This document shows, one piece after another, positions 6,934 through 14,957 of a stretch of 16,315 nucleotides of DNA. The stretch covers positions 1-16,315 of the forward strand of contig JAQGLH010000136.1 in assembly GCA_028293005.1 (NCBI GenBank), written 5' to 3'. How positions within the stretch are numbered: the first letter of the stretch is position 1; the number at the start of each line of letters is the position of its first letter. This stretch comes from Alphaproteobacteria bacterium. GTDB lineage: Bacteria > Pseudomonadota > Alphaproteobacteria > Sphingomonadales > Sphingomonadaceae. Position numbers and translations under genes: made by a program. The notes under the pieces are model-generated. The model searched no databases. It was not told the origin of the DNA and saw nothing but the letters and a program-made list of their open reading frames with translations.

Positions 6934-9900
6934 GTCTGCGCCTCCGCCGCACGCGCGATCCGGCTGCGGACCGATTTCACTGCCTGGCGCACGCCGTGGC
7001 GCACGAACACGAAGAACAAGGGGATGTAGAAGACCGCGAGAACGGTCGCAGTCAGCATCCCGCCGATCACGGATGTGCCGATGGCGATCCGGCTGTTCGC
7101 TCCGGCGCCAGTCGAGATGGCCAGCGGCAGAACGCCGAATATGAAGGCGAAGCTGGTCATCAATATGGGGCGCAGCCGGATGCGCGCGGCCTCGAGTGCC
7201 GACTCGATGACACCTTTGCCTTCCTTCTCCGCATGTTCGGCGAACTCCACCATCAGGATGGCGTTCTTCGCGGCGAGGCCCATGGTCGTGAGCAGGCCGA
7301 TCTGCAGGTAGACATCGTTCTGGAGCCCGCGGAGGGTGACAGCGAAGACCGCGCCGACCAACCCAAGCGGAATAACCAGCAGCACGGCGAACGGGATCGA
7401 CCAGCTTTCATAGAGCGCCGCCAGGCACAGAAAGACCACGAGCAGTGAAATGGCGTAAAGCAGAGGCGCCTGCCCGGAGGATAGCTGCTCCTGGTAGGAC
7501 TGGCCGGCCAAGGCAACGCTCACGCCGGGGACTTGCGCGGCAACCTGCTCCATCGCGCTCAACGCCTGCCCGGAGCTCGATCCCGGCGCGGCCTGACCCT
7601 GGAACTCGTAGGACTGGACACCCTGAAAACGCGAAAGGGTGGCCGGCGCGACTGCCCACCCGCTGGTGGCGAAGGAGGAGAAGGGCACCATCTGGCCAAG
7701 GCCGTTGCGGACGGACCATTGCTCGATGTCCGACGGAGCGGCGCGGTACTCCGCGTCTCCTTCCACGTACACGCGCTTGACCCGCCCGCGATCCAGGAAG
7801 TCGTTGACGTAGCGCCCACCCCAGGCCGTTGACAAAGTGCTGTTGACGTCGGCGGTGTTGAGGCCGAGCGCCGCGACCTGCTCCTGATTCACGTCCACCT
7901 TGAGCGTCGGGGCGTCCGGGAGACTGCTGAGCCGAACCTGCGCGAGCCCCGGGTTGGCCTGCGCCATCGCCAGCAGGCGGTCGCGCGCCGCCTCGAACTG
8001 GACCAGGCTCATGTTGCTCGTGTTCTGCAGCTCGACGGTGAAGCCGCTTGACGTGCCGAGACCCCGGATCGCCCCGGGAACCAGGACGAAGACCTGTGCG
8101 TCGCGGAAATTACGGAAGGCGGCCGAGGCGCGCTGGACAATGGCCGCGGCGCTGTTCGCGGTGCCGGTGCGCTGTGCATAGTCCGCAAGATTGATGAAAG
8201 CCTGACCGCTATTCTGACCGCTCGCGCTCTGCCCCCCGCCAGCCACGGTGAAGTAAGTCGCAACATTCTTTTTCTCGGGACCGGCCAGGAAATATTTTTC
8301 GATCGCCTGCTGCACCTCGACGGTACGGCCCAGAGTTGCGCCTGCGGGTAGGCGGAACTGGAGCGACACGGTGCCTTGGTCCTCGGTCGGCAGGAAGCCG
8401 GTGGGGAGACGGAAGAACAGGACCACGAGAAGCGCACAGATCGCGGCGTAAAGCAGGAGGAAAACCCATGTCCGATCGATGGCGTGAGTGACCGAGCCCA
8501 CGTAGCCATCGGTCACGCGCCTGAAGCCGTTGTTAAAGCCGTCGCGAGCGCGATCCAGCAACCGGCTCGCGGCGGGGAAACGCCGGGCCCCGCCACCGCC
8601 CTCGGAGCGATCCGCCTTTCGCTTAAGCAGGGTCGCGGCGAGCGCCGGGCTCAACGTCAATGCGACGAGGACGGACAGCAGCATCGCCGATACGATGGTT
8701 GCGGAGAATTGGCGGTAGATGACACCGATCGATCCGCCGAAGAAGACCATCAGCAGGAACACGGCCGACAGGACCAAAGCGATTGCCACCAGCGCCGTCT
8801 GGATCTGGCCCATCGACTGGATGGTCGCTTCGCGCGGTGTCAGCTCGGGATTCTCTTCGAGCAGCCGTTCGACATTTTCCACCACGACGATGGCGTCGTC
8901 GACCAGCAGGCCGATCGCGAGCACCATCCCGAAAAGCGTCATGGTATTGATCGAAAAACCGAGCGCGTAGAGGATGCCGAAAATGCCGAGCAACACCACC
9001 GGGATGGCGATGGCCGGGATCAGGGTGGCTCGCCAATTCTGCAAGAACACAAACATGACGAGGACGACGAGCACGATCGCCTCGATCAGCGTCGTCACCA
9101 CCTCCTTTATCGACAGCTTGATGAAAGCGGTGGTGTCGTTTGCATAGGCATAGCGAAACCCTGCGGGAAAACTCTTGGCCAGCTGGTCGACCTGGGCCTT
9201 GACCAGATTGGACGTCGCCAGCGCGTCGGCCCCGGGCGCGAGGGATATCGAGAGGCCGGCACCGGGATGGCCATTGGCGCGAGCGATCATCCCGTAGTTC
9301 TGGGCGCCCAGCTCGACCCTCGCGACGTCGCGGAGCTGCACCCGCGCTCCAGATGAGTCCGACTTGACGATAATGTTGCGGAATTGGTCGGCCGTTTGGA
9401 GCTGCGATTGAGCCGTCACGATCGCATCCAACATCTGGCTGGACGGCTGCGGCGTTCCGCCGACCTCTCCCGCGGCGACTTCCGTATTCTGGGCGGTGAT
9501 CGCGGTGACGATGTCGCTCGGCATCAGCGAATAGGATCGCAGTCGGTGGGGATCCAGCCAGATCCGCATCGCGTAAGAACCACCGAAGACGCTGATGTCG
9601 CCGACGCCGGCCACGCGGGCGATCGGGTCCTGCATGTTGCTCGTCAGCCAGTCGGCGACGTCGAAGTTGGTCTGATGGTCGGTCTCGTCGTAGACGGCCA
9701 CCACCATCAAGGTGTCCGGGTTGGACTTGGTCACCGTGACTCCCTGCTGCTGGACCTGCGTCGGCAGGCGCGCAATCGCGGCCTGAACGCTGTTCTGCAC
9801 TTGCATCTGCGCGACGTCCGGATTGGTTCCCTTCGAGAAGGTGGCGCTTACCGTCACCTGGCCCTGGGAGGTCGAGGTGGAGGCGAAATAAAGCATCCCG

Positions 9901-10118
9901 TTGATCCCGGTGAGCTGCTGCTCGATGATCTGGGTCACGCTGTTCTGGACGGTTTCCGCCGAAGCGCCCGGATATGTGGCGCGGATGTTGACCTGCGTAG
10001 GCGCGACGTCGGGATATTGGGCCATCGGCAGCATGGTGATGGAACCGATACCCATCAGCATAATGAGGATCGCGATCACCCAAGCGAAGATCGGGCGGTC
10101 GATGAAAATGCGCGACAT
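6930..10118 (-). CDS. RND multidrug efflux pump, HAE1 type (AcrB/MexB-like)
   Basis: Encodes 1062 residues, close to AcrB (1049). It starts MSRIFIDRPIFAWVIAI, the standard first helix. The proton relay is intact: Asp407-Asp408 in GLLVDDAIVVVENVER (same numbers as AcrB) and Lys951 in GLAAKNAILMVEFAEH. Two six-helix halves with large periplasmic loops are clear: PMAQYPDVAPTQVNI and TYPGAS near residue 35-53, VFGGSYAMRIWLDP near 177-190 with a Phe at the AcrB Phe178 position, and the second-half VFFRLPTGFLPTEDQG stretch. The HAE1 signatures mark it as a pump of amphiphilic or hydrophobic compounds rather than a metal (CzcA-type) pump. It sits in the inner membrane as a trimer driven by proton flow. 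It lies 3 nt after the fusion protein gene and overlaps the outer-membrane-factor gene by ATGA. The specific substrate is unknown. Confidence 0.96.
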   Translation of the reverse strand: MSRIFIDRPIFAWVIAILIMLMGIGSITMLPMAQYPDVAPTQVNIRATYPGASAETVQNSVTQIIEQQLTGINGMLYFASTSTSQGQVTVSATFSKGTNPDVAQMQVQNSVQAAIARLPTQVQQQGVTVTKSNPDTLMVVAVYDETDHQTNFDVADWLTSNMQDPIARVAGVGDISVFGGSYAMRIWLDPHRLRSYSLMPSDIVTAITAQNTEVAAGEVGGTPQPSSQMLDAIVTAQSQLQTADQFRNIIVKSDSSGARVQLRDVARVELGAQNYGMIARANGHPGAGLSISLAPGADALATSNLVKAQVDQLAKSFPAGFRYAYANDTTAFIKLSIKEVVTTLIEAIVLVVLVMFVFLQNWRATLIPAIAIPVVLLGIFGILYALGFSINTMTLFGMVLAIGLLVDDAIVVVENVERLLEENPELTPREATIQSMGQIQTALVAIALVLSAVFLLMVFFGGSIGVIYRQFSATIVSAMLLSVLVALTLSPALAATLLKRKADRSEGGGGARRFPAASRLLDRARDGFNNGFRRVTDGYVGSVTHAIDRTWVFLLLYAAICALLVVLFFRLPTGFLPTEDQGTVSLQFRLPAGATLGRTVEVQQAIEKYFLAGPEKKNVATYFTVAGGGQSASGQNSGQAFINLADYAQRTGTANSAAAIVQRASAAFRNFRDAQVFVLVPGAIRGLGTSSGFTVELQNTSNMSLVQFEAARDRLLAMAQANPGLAQVRLSSLPDAPTLKVDVNQEQVAALGLNTADVNSTLSTAWGGRYVNDFLDRGRVKRVYVEGDAEYRAAPSDIEQWSVRNGLGQMVPFSSFATSGWAVAPATLSRFQGVQSYEFQGQAAPGSSSGQALSAMEQVAAQVPGVSVALAGQSYQEQLSSGQAPLLYAISLLVVFLCLAALYESWSIPFAVLLVIPLGLVGAVFAVTLRGLQNDVYLQIGLLTTMGLAAKNAILMVEFAEHAEKEGKGVIESALEAARIRLRPILMTSFAFIFGVLPLAISTGAGANSRIAIGTSVIGGMLTATVLAVFYIPLFFVFVRHGVRQAVKSVRSRIARAAEAQT

Positions 10119-10121
10119 GGG

Positions 10122-11342
10122 CTAGCCGCCTTTTGCCGCGCCGGCGGGCGGCGCCTGGATGCGTTGCGGCGTGGCCGCGGGTACCGGTCGGATCGGAGCG
10201 CCGTTGCGAAGGGTTGCCGTGCCTTGGGTGATCACTTTTTCGCGCGGGGCAAGACCCTGGGTCACCACCCAATAGGGACCCTGCGTGCGATTGGCGACCA
10301 CGGTGCGCTGGACCGCCTGGTTGCCCGCTCCGACTACCCAAAGAGTCGAATTGCCCCTCGGGTCGCGCGAAACCGCCTGCTGTGGGACGAGGATCGCCGT
10401 GGTGTTGACCGCCTGAGCGAAGCGCGCGGTCACGAGCATCCCCGGCAGCAATATGCCCTGCGGGTTGGGAAAGCGCGCGCGCAAGGTCACGACCCCCGTA
10501 TCCTGGTTGACGATGACTTCGCTGAACTCGACGATACCGGTGGTGCCATAGTCGCTACCGTCGGGCAGCGTCAGCCGCACCTGGGCGGTTGTGGGCGCGG
10601 CCCCGCCTTGTGCCAACGCCCGGCGCAGCGCGAGCAGCCCGGTCGCCGCCTGCTGGATATCGACGTTGATCGGATCGAGCCGGGTGATCGTGGCGAGTGG
10701 CGTGACTTGCTCGGCGGTAACCAGCGCGCCCTCGGTGACGCTCGACAGGCCGATGCGGCCGGTGATCGGCGCCGGCACACGGGTGAAGCGAAGATTGATC
10801 TGCGCCGTCCGCAGCATCGCAACGTTCTGAGCGATGGCTGCATTCGCCTGCCGCGCCTGGGCAACCGCATTGGTATAATCCTGCTTCGCCACCGCCTCCA
10901 TTTCGGCGAGCGGCCGGTAGCGAGCGGCGAGGGCGTTGGCTGCCTCGGCGGCGGCACGGGCACTCTGCAGGTTGGCGGCTGCCTGTGCAGTCGCGGCCTG
11001 ATAGAGGCTGGGGTCGATCTGATAGAGCGTCTGTCCCTGACGCACGACCCCGCCTTCGGTGAATACCCGCCGCATGACCACGCCGGAAACCTGCGGCCGG
11101 ACGTCGGCGATCTGATAGGCAGAGACTCTTCCGGGCAGGTCCTGCTCGATGGGTACGCTGGTCGGCCGAACGACGACATAGCCGACCGAGGTCGGACCCT
11201 GCGGTCCGCTTTTGCCTCCCGCTCCGCTCGCGGTATTAGCTTGGCCGCAGGCGGCAAGCAGCATCGAAGCGGCGACGGCCGCGGACGCGCCGCGCTTTTG
11301 CAGCGAAACCCCGACGAACGGGTCGGCGGCGTACGTGGCCAT
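10122..11342 (-). CDS. RND efflux periplasmic adaptor (AcrA/MexA-like membrane fusion lipoprotein)
   Basis: Encodes 406 residues. The ATG is set by GGAGGA at 11348-11353 with 5 nt spacing. The signal contains KRGASAAVAASMLLAAC with lipobox Cys32; the 15 residues before the Lys-Arg are unusually long for a lipoprotein signal. Domain order is standard: a first beta-barrel/lipoyl half (VSAYQIADVRPQVSGVV, FTEGGVVRQGQTLYQIDPSLY), an alpha-hairpin rich in Ala and Gln (about 105-165, AAEAANALAARYRPLAEMEAVAKQDY), the second lipoyl half (TRVPAPITGRIG, TEGALVTA), the barrel (ATITRLDPINVDIQQ) and a membrane-proximal part (PGMLVTARFAQ, VVTQGLAPREKVI). It links pump and outer-membrane channel. First gene of the operon and the one that carries the regulatory region. 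Confidence 0.95.
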   Translation of the reverse strand: MATYAADPFVGVSLQKRGASAAVAASMLLAACGQANTASGAGGKSGPQGPTSVGYVVVRPTSVPIEQDLPGRVSAYQIADVRPQVSGVVMRRVFTEGGVVRQGQTLYQIDPSLYQAATAQAAANLQSARAAAEAANALAARYRPLAEMEAVAKQDYTNAVAQARQANAAIAQNVAMLRTAQINLRFTRVPAPITGRIGLSSVTEGALVTAEQVTPLATITRLDPINVDIQQAATGLLALRRALAQGGAAPTTAQVRLTLPDGSDYGTTGIVEFSEVIVNQDTGVVTLRARFPNPQGILLPGMLVTARFAQAVNTTAILVPQQAVSRDPRGNSTLWVVGAGNQAVQRTVVANRTQGPYWVVTQGLAPREKVITQGTATLRNGAPIRPVPAATPQRIQAPPAGAAKGG

Positions 11343-11366
11343 GGCGTTCCTCCATGAAAGCCTTGC

Positions 11367-11391
11367 TACGCCCGCTCACATTGCGGGCGTA
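11367..11391 (-). promoter_or_regulatory. Perfect 9-bp inverted repeat in the efflux-operon leader
   Basis: TACGCCCGC (11367-11375), 7-nt spacer, GCGGGCGTA (11383-11391); the arms are exact reverse complements. It ends 25 bp before the fusion protein ATG and 14 bp before its ribosome binding site. It could be an operator for a dimeric repressor or, in RNA, a hairpin close enough to affect ribosome loading. Confidence 0.6.
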
Positions 11392-11405
11392 CGGCACATT
11401 TCTCT

Positions 11406-11438
11406 TTTGCGCAAAGTCCCTTCTCCCGGCTTCGCCGG
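11406..11438. repeat. Palindrome TTTGCGCAAA and small hairpin
   Basis: TTTGCGCAAA (11406-11415) is a perfect 10-bp palindrome. CCGGC-TTC-GCCGG (11426-11438) is a perfect 5-bp hairpin. Both lie in the leader/promoter region of the efflux operon, next to the 9-bp inverted repeat. Short palindromes are expected by chance in GC-rich DNA, so function is uncertain. Confidence 0.35.
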
Positions 11439-11554
11439 CTGTCGGGCGCGGGACCGGACCGACCGGACCGGGGGGCACATGGGTCGGCGGCAGCATCCGC
11501 ACCCGACCCTGACGCAGATAGAGCCGGGCGCCTTTCCATCGGGCGTGCGCTTCG

Positions 11555-11569
11555 TGACAAATTGGTAAT
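11555..11569. promoter_or_regulatory. Response-regulator box B, efflux operon
   Basis: TGACAAATTGGTAAT, identical over all 15 bases to the box in front of the PDZ/regulator/kinase operon (16184-16198). Ungapped identity extends leftwards on + to CTTTCC at 11532, giving 31 of 38 matches. It is an imperfect palindrome (TnACnnAATTnGTnA-like). It lies 213 bp upstream of the fusion protein start. Interpreted as a binding site for the OmpR-family regulator encoded at 14958-15647. Confidence 0.65.
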
Positions 11570-11578
11570 TTCGGCCGC

Positions 11579-11610
11579 CAACGGCTCAAGGCATCAACTG
11601 TCAGCCGTTG
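11579..11610. repeat. 8-bp inverted repeat with 16-nt loop
   Basis: CAACGGCT (11579-11586) and its reverse complement AGCCGTTG (11603-11610). It is adjacent to box B, on the side away from the efflux operon. It may be a weak hairpin or a second protein site; no T-run is present. Confidence 0.35.
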
Positions 11611-11699
11611 CTCGCCGCCGGTTGGTCCCGAGCCGAAGCCGCCTTTTACCCGGTGTGGGCGGACGACCGATCCGAAGCGCTCGACCCGGCGAGCTCGGC

Positions 11700-11775
11700 G
11701 CGCCTGGGCGCGCGCGCCGCACAACGCGCCTGGGCGCGCGCCCCGCACAACGCGCCTGGGCGCGCGCCTCGCAAC
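11700..11775. repeat. Three tandem 26-bp GC-rich repeats
   Basis: Units at 11700-11725, 11726-11751 and 11752-11775 (the last lacks 2 bases). Each begins GCGCCTGGGCGCGCGC and ends in GCACAAC or GCAAC. The second unit contains the perfect 12-bp palindrome GGGCGCGCGCCC. Partial homology continues to about 11790. The array lies between the divergent efflux operon and the oxidoreductase gene. It could vary in copy number by slippage and so change promoter spacing. Confidence 0.8.
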
Positions 11776-11791
11776 GCGCGATGCGCGCAGA

Positions 11792-11806
11792 TGACAAACT
11801 TTTCAC
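11792..11806. promoter_or_regulatory. Weak box-like site C (10/15)
   Basis: TGACAAACTTTTCAC, 67 bp upstream of the oxidoreductase ATG. The first seven bases match the exact box, but the second half does not. It might allow the same regulator to act on the + strand pair; on its own this match is not strong. Confidence 0.25.
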
Positions 11807-11860
11807 ACGACAGCCAAGCGAGTGTCATCCCGACCGGCCATATTACGCACGACTTCCAGC

Positions 11861-11866
11861 AGGAGA
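11861..11866 (+). promoter_or_regulatory. Ribosome binding site AGGAGA that sets the oxidoreductase start
   Basis: AGGAGA with 6 nt to the ATG at 11873. It rules out the in-frame ATG at 11822, which would place 17 residues unlike any Rossmann protein in front. Confidence 0.75.
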
Positions 11867-11872
11867 TCGGAA

Positions 11873-12814
11873 ATGACGACGCAACACCTCCCCAGGATCG
11901 GCTTTGTGGGCCTCGGACGAATGGGCTCCTCAATAGCCGCAAATCTCGTCGCCGGCGGTTATCCGGTTGTCGGCTTTGTGCGGCGGCCGGATCAGATTGA
12001 GGCGCTCGGCACGCTCGGCATCGAAGCCGTGACCGAGTTTGAGACTCTCCACGATCGCGACATCGTCATCACGATGGTCCCCGACGACACCGCGCTTCGG
12101 GAGGTCGTCTCCGGCGGTAAGGAACGGGGACTGGCTGCGGTCTTGGCACGAGGCGCCTTGCACCTCTCGATGAGCACCATCAGCCCGCATTGCGCAGCCG
12201 AGTTGGCCGCTGAACATGCGCGCCTGGGTCAGTCCTATGTCGCGGCTCCGGTGCTCGGCAATCCCGATGCCGCGCGGACCCGCCAGCTCTTCATTTTGGC
12301 GGCTGGCGCGGCGGTGGACATCGACCGCGGCCGGCCACTGTTCGACCAGATCGGCCAGAAGACGTTCGTCATCGGCTCTGATCCGGCGGCGGCGAACCTC
12401 GTCAAGCTCGCGGCGAACGCGATGTCTGGGGCAACCGCGGAGATCCTTGGAGAAGTGATGGCGCTCGCGCGCAAACGCGGGCTCGATTCGGCCGCGCTGC
12501 TCGCCGTTTTGACCGCGACGATGTTCGGAGGCCGGGCCCACAGCCTCTACGGCGAAAAGATCGCGGCGCAGCATTATGCCGTCGGAGGATTCACCATGCC
12601 TCTCGGACTCAAGGACATCAAGCTGGCGCTCGCCGAAGCGGATGAGGCCGCCGTGCCGATGCCGACCCTCAATGTCGTCCACGACCGGCTGATCACCGGC
12701 ATCGACCACGGCTACGGCAATCTCGATTGGTCGGCGCTCGGCCTCGTCGCCGCCGATGCCGCCGGACTTACAGCGCCGAGCGGCATCGCCACCCAAATAG
12801 CTAAGGCCAAATAG
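11873..12814 (+). CDS. NAD(P)-dependent oxidoreductase, 3-hydroxyisobutyrate/6-phosphogluconate dehydrogenase family
   Basis: Encodes 313 residues, a normal length. The N-terminal Rossmann fold shows IGFVGLGRMGSSIAANL (residues ~9-25, GxGxxG) and an Arg-Arg after the second strand (GFVRRPD), which suggests NADP. Then come VITMVPDD, LHLSMSTISP (usual D.ST motif, here Leu-Ser-Met-Ser-Thr), and VAAPVLGNPDAA, the substrate loop. The interdomain helix KLAANAMSGATAEILGEVMAL carries the catalytic Lys, and the C-terminal helical domain has FTMPLGLKDIKLALAEA. Beta-hydroxyacid dehydrogenases of this type oxidise small hydroxy acids or reduce semialdehydes such as glyoxylate or succinate semialdehyde in the cytoplasm. 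The substrate here is not determined. Divergent from the efflux operon, and followed after 15 nt by a lipoprotein gene, probably as one transcript. Confidence 0.88.
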   Translation: MTTQHLPRIGFVGLGRMGSSIAANLVAGGYPVVGFVRRPDQIEALGTLGIEAVTEFETLHDRDIVITMVPDDTALREVVSGGKERGLAAVLARGALHLSMSTISPHCAAELAAEHARLGQSYVAAPVLGNPDAARTRQLFILAAGAAVDIDRGRPLFDQIGQKTFVIGSDPAAANLVKLAANAMSGATAEILGEVMALARKRGLDSAALLAVLTATMFGGRAHSLYGEKIAAQHYAVGGFTMPLGLKDIKLALAEADEAAVPMPTLNVVHDRLITGIDHGYGNLDWSALGLVAADAAGLTAPSGIATQIAKAK

Positions 12815-12829
12815 CCATAGGAGCGTGAT

Positions 12830-13561
12830 ATGAAGGCCCTCCACTCGAGCATGCGTCGCTGGCTTTTCGCTTCGACCGCTGCGGCGATGCTGATCACGGC
12901 AGGCTGCAACCGTTCCAGCTCCGGGACGACGACAAACACGGTTGCACAGGCATCGGCGCGGAAGGCCGAGACGGCGCGAAATACGATTTTGCGCACTTCG
13001 GCGGAGCCCTTCGAGGTTCTTACCGAGCAGGCGTTCACTGCGCCCTGGCCCGCCGCCGACCGGCTGATTGCGGACGCCCGATCCGCTGGCGCCGCCGCAC
13101 GAAAAGTCGTGCCGGCCGCGTCAGCGGCTGCCCTCGATACCCGACTTGCCGCCATGGAGACCGCACGCAAGGTACAGGATCGGCCCGGATTGGCTCTCGC
13201 CGCGGTCGAGACCTATCGCGACCTGGTCCAGGCGCAGGATGCCCCGGCGCAAGTGCCGATTCCCGTCAGCCTGCTCGATTATGCGGGCTTTCGCTACGAT
13301 GCGCTCGCCCAGGCGCCCGGCGTGGATTGGGCGGCGATGGAGCAGTCGGCACGCTTCGCCGGCGAGCAGTGGCGGGCGATCGAGCCCGGCATTACCTCGC
13401 AAGCGATGCGCGGCGTCATGCCTCAGGCCATCGAAGCCATGTCCGCCGCAGTGACGGAGCGCAACGTCCCGTTCGCCCGAAGCGCCGCTGCGACCGAACT
13501 GGCGCTGGTCGACTTGCTCGAAGAGCAGGTCGCCGCCCGGCAACGCGGCCCCGGTCGCTAA
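12830..13561 (+). CDS. Unrecognised helical lipoprotein
   Basis: Encodes 243 residues; AGGAG at 12819-12823 with 6 nt spacing supports this ATG (a second Met at codon 8 is less well placed). The lipoprotein signal is clear: Arg-Arg, WLFASTAAAMLITAGC with Cys26. I do not recognise the family. After a Ser/Thr-rich linker (27-45) the mature part is predicted to be nearly all helical and Ala-rich, with FEVLTEQAFTAPWPAADRLI, DTRLAAMETARKVQD, IPVSLLDYAGFRYDALAQAPGVDWAAM and a final ATELALVDLLEEQVAARQ. It has no Cys other than Cys26, no CxxCH and no His-rich metal site, and could be a four-helix bundle. It would sit in the periplasm on a membrane. It follows the oxidoreductase gene by 15 nt. Its stop overlaps the stop of the convergent kinase gene. 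Confidence 0.75.
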   Translation: MKALHSSMRRWLFASTAAAMLITAGCNRSSSGTTTNTVAQASARKAETARNTILRTSAEPFEVLTEQAFTAPWPAADRLIADARSAGAAARKVVPAASAAALDTRLAAMETARKVQDRPGLALAAVETYRDLVQAQDAPAQVPIPVSLLDYAGFRYDALAQAPGVDWAAMEQSARFAGEQWRAIEPGITSQAMRGVMPQAIEAMSAAVTERNVPFARSAAATELALVDLLEEQVAARQRGPGR

Positions 13562-14937
13562 GCGGTCTGAACCGGTGGCTCGGCTGGATCTGTCAATAGC
13601 GGGAAGCGGAGGATCGCCCGGAGGCCGGGATTGTTGTCCTCCAGAATGAGCTCGCCGCCGTGGAGTCTGGCCACGGCTTGCACCAAGGCGAGGCCAAGAC
13701 CGCTGCCTTCGGTCACCCGCGCTGCGTCGAGCCGACCATATTTGCGCAACGCCTCCTCCCGCCGGCTGGCGGGAATTCCGGGGCCTTGATCGGCCACCCA
13801 GAGAGAAACCGAGGCCCCGTTTTCGTCGCCCCCGATCCGGATGCTCCCCCCGCTTGCTGCATATTTGAGCGCGTTGTCGACCAGGTTCGAAACCGCCTCT
13901 CCAACCAACTCGCGGTTTCCGAAGAACGGCATTGCGCCCGGCTTCTCGACGGCGATCGAAATGCCGCTTTCCTCGGCGAGCGGCTGATACATTTCACAAA
14001 GGTCTCGCATGAGCTCACCGAGGTCGAAAGCGACGAAATTCTCCTGTCCCGTGCCCGCTTCGGTGCGGCTGATGTCAAGCGTGCCGGCGATCATCCGCAG
14101 CATGCCGTCGATCTCGTGGGAGATTGCCCCCATGGCTTCGCGCTCGGACGTTCCTGGAGGCTGTTCGGCGCCCTTTTCAATCCATGCCCGGATACGCATG
14201 AGGGGCGAGCGCAGATCATGGGCGAGAGCGTCGGTGACGAGCCGAAGCTCTTCGACCAGCGCTTCGATGCGCGCCAGCATGGCATTGAGGGACGCGCCCA
14301 GCTCGTCGAACGGGTCGCTGGTGCCGAGCGTTTCGACGCGACGGCTGAGATCGCCAGCCGCGATACGGGCTGCGACATCCCCGATCGAGTGGACCCGCCT
14401 GTTCATGAAGCGGAGCAGGACCAGGCTTCCCGCGAGACCGATCGGGATGGCGAGGAGCAGGGCGCCCACCAGGGCAATCATGAGCGCTTCCCGCATAGGG
14501 GCGCGATCGCCAATGGTGATGCCTACCAGAAGGTGCTCTCGCGCCGGCAGGAGAGTCGTCGACAACCCGAACCGCTCCGGGACAGAGTGCCCCTCCCGAT
14601 AGAGCAGCATTTCCCTCCAGTCGGTCGGCACCTTGAGAGAGGGGGGCCAGGCTGCGATATTGCCGGCGATCTTGCGGCCGTCGCTGTCGGCCAGCAGCAG
14701 AATGCCATGCGCCAGCACGCCGGTCGTCGTCCGTTCGCTCACCTCCCTGCCAAGCCTCGGCAACCCTCCAGTCCGATATTCGCGCAGGAGAATGGCTGTG
14801 CGGTCGTCGACCGTCGATCGGTGGCCCTCCACAAGAACGTTATTCGTCTGGTGGTATATGAAGAAAAGGATGGGGACGGCACTTGCGACGCTGAGCGTGA
14901 GATAGAGCAGCACGAACCGGATCGCGGTCGAATTCAT
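13558..14937 (-). CDS. HAMP-domain sensor histidine kinase
   Basis: Encodes 459 residues from the ATG at 14937; an open frame of 54 codons upstream overlaps the regulator gene and lacks features. Layout: membrane helix 1 (~7-27), periplasmic domain of ~120 residues (28-150), helix 2 (~152-176), HAMP (~178-230), dimerisation H-box with His240 in ALAHDLRSPLMRIR, N-box NLVDNALKYA with Asn351 and Asn355, G1 VADQGPGIP, G2 GSGLGLALV. All catalytic elements are present. The periplasmic part has the phrase LADSDGRKIAGNIAAWP, common in a group of proteobacterial kinases, but no Cys and few His, so a metal sensor is not suggested. It phosphorylates the regulator encoded 20 nt upstream. The ribosome site is weak (CAGG), so translation may depend on read-through from the regulator gene. 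Confidence 0.92.
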   Translation of the reverse strand: MNSTAIRFVLLYLTLSVASAVPILFFIYHQTNNVLVEGHRSTVDDRTAILLREYRTGGLPRLGREVSERTTTGVLAHGILLLADSDGRKIAGNIAAWPPSLKVPTDWREMLLYREGHSVPERFGLSTTLLPAREHLLVGITIGDRAPMREALMIALVGALLLAIPIGLAGSLVLLRFMNRRVHSIGDVAARIAAGDLSRRVETLGTSDPFDELGASLNAMLARIEALVEELRLVTDALAHDLRSPLMRIRAWIEKGAEQPPGTSEREAMGAISHEIDGMLRMIAGTLDISRTEAGTGQENFVAFDLGELMRDLCEMYQPLAEESGISIAVEKPGAMPFFGNRELVGEAVSNLVDNALKYAASGGSIRIGGDENGASVSLWVADQGPGIPASRREEALRKYGRLDAARVTEGSGLGLALVQAVARLHGGELILEDNNPGLRAILRFPLLTDPAEPPVQTA

Positions 14938-14957
14938 CCAGGGCCTGCCGAAGCGGC

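Noticed and set aside
6930..11342. Metal (CusA/CzcA-type) RND pump, suggested by the CusR-like regulator and box
   Set aside because: The pump has HAE1 signatures (GLLVDDAIVVVENVER, AcrB length and start) and no Met/His/Cys-rich metal path was seen; the adaptor also lacks metal-binding motifs.
8376..11357. Long + strand frames (326 and 657 codons) across the pump and fusion protein genes
   Set aside because: They are antisense shadows of well-supported RND genes, with Arg/Gly/Asp/His-rich translations and no motifs.
11646..11942. Small Arg/Ala-rich frames across the tandem repeat on both strands
   Set aside because: Produced by the 26-bp GC repeat in all frames; no ribosome binding sites or recognisable protein features.
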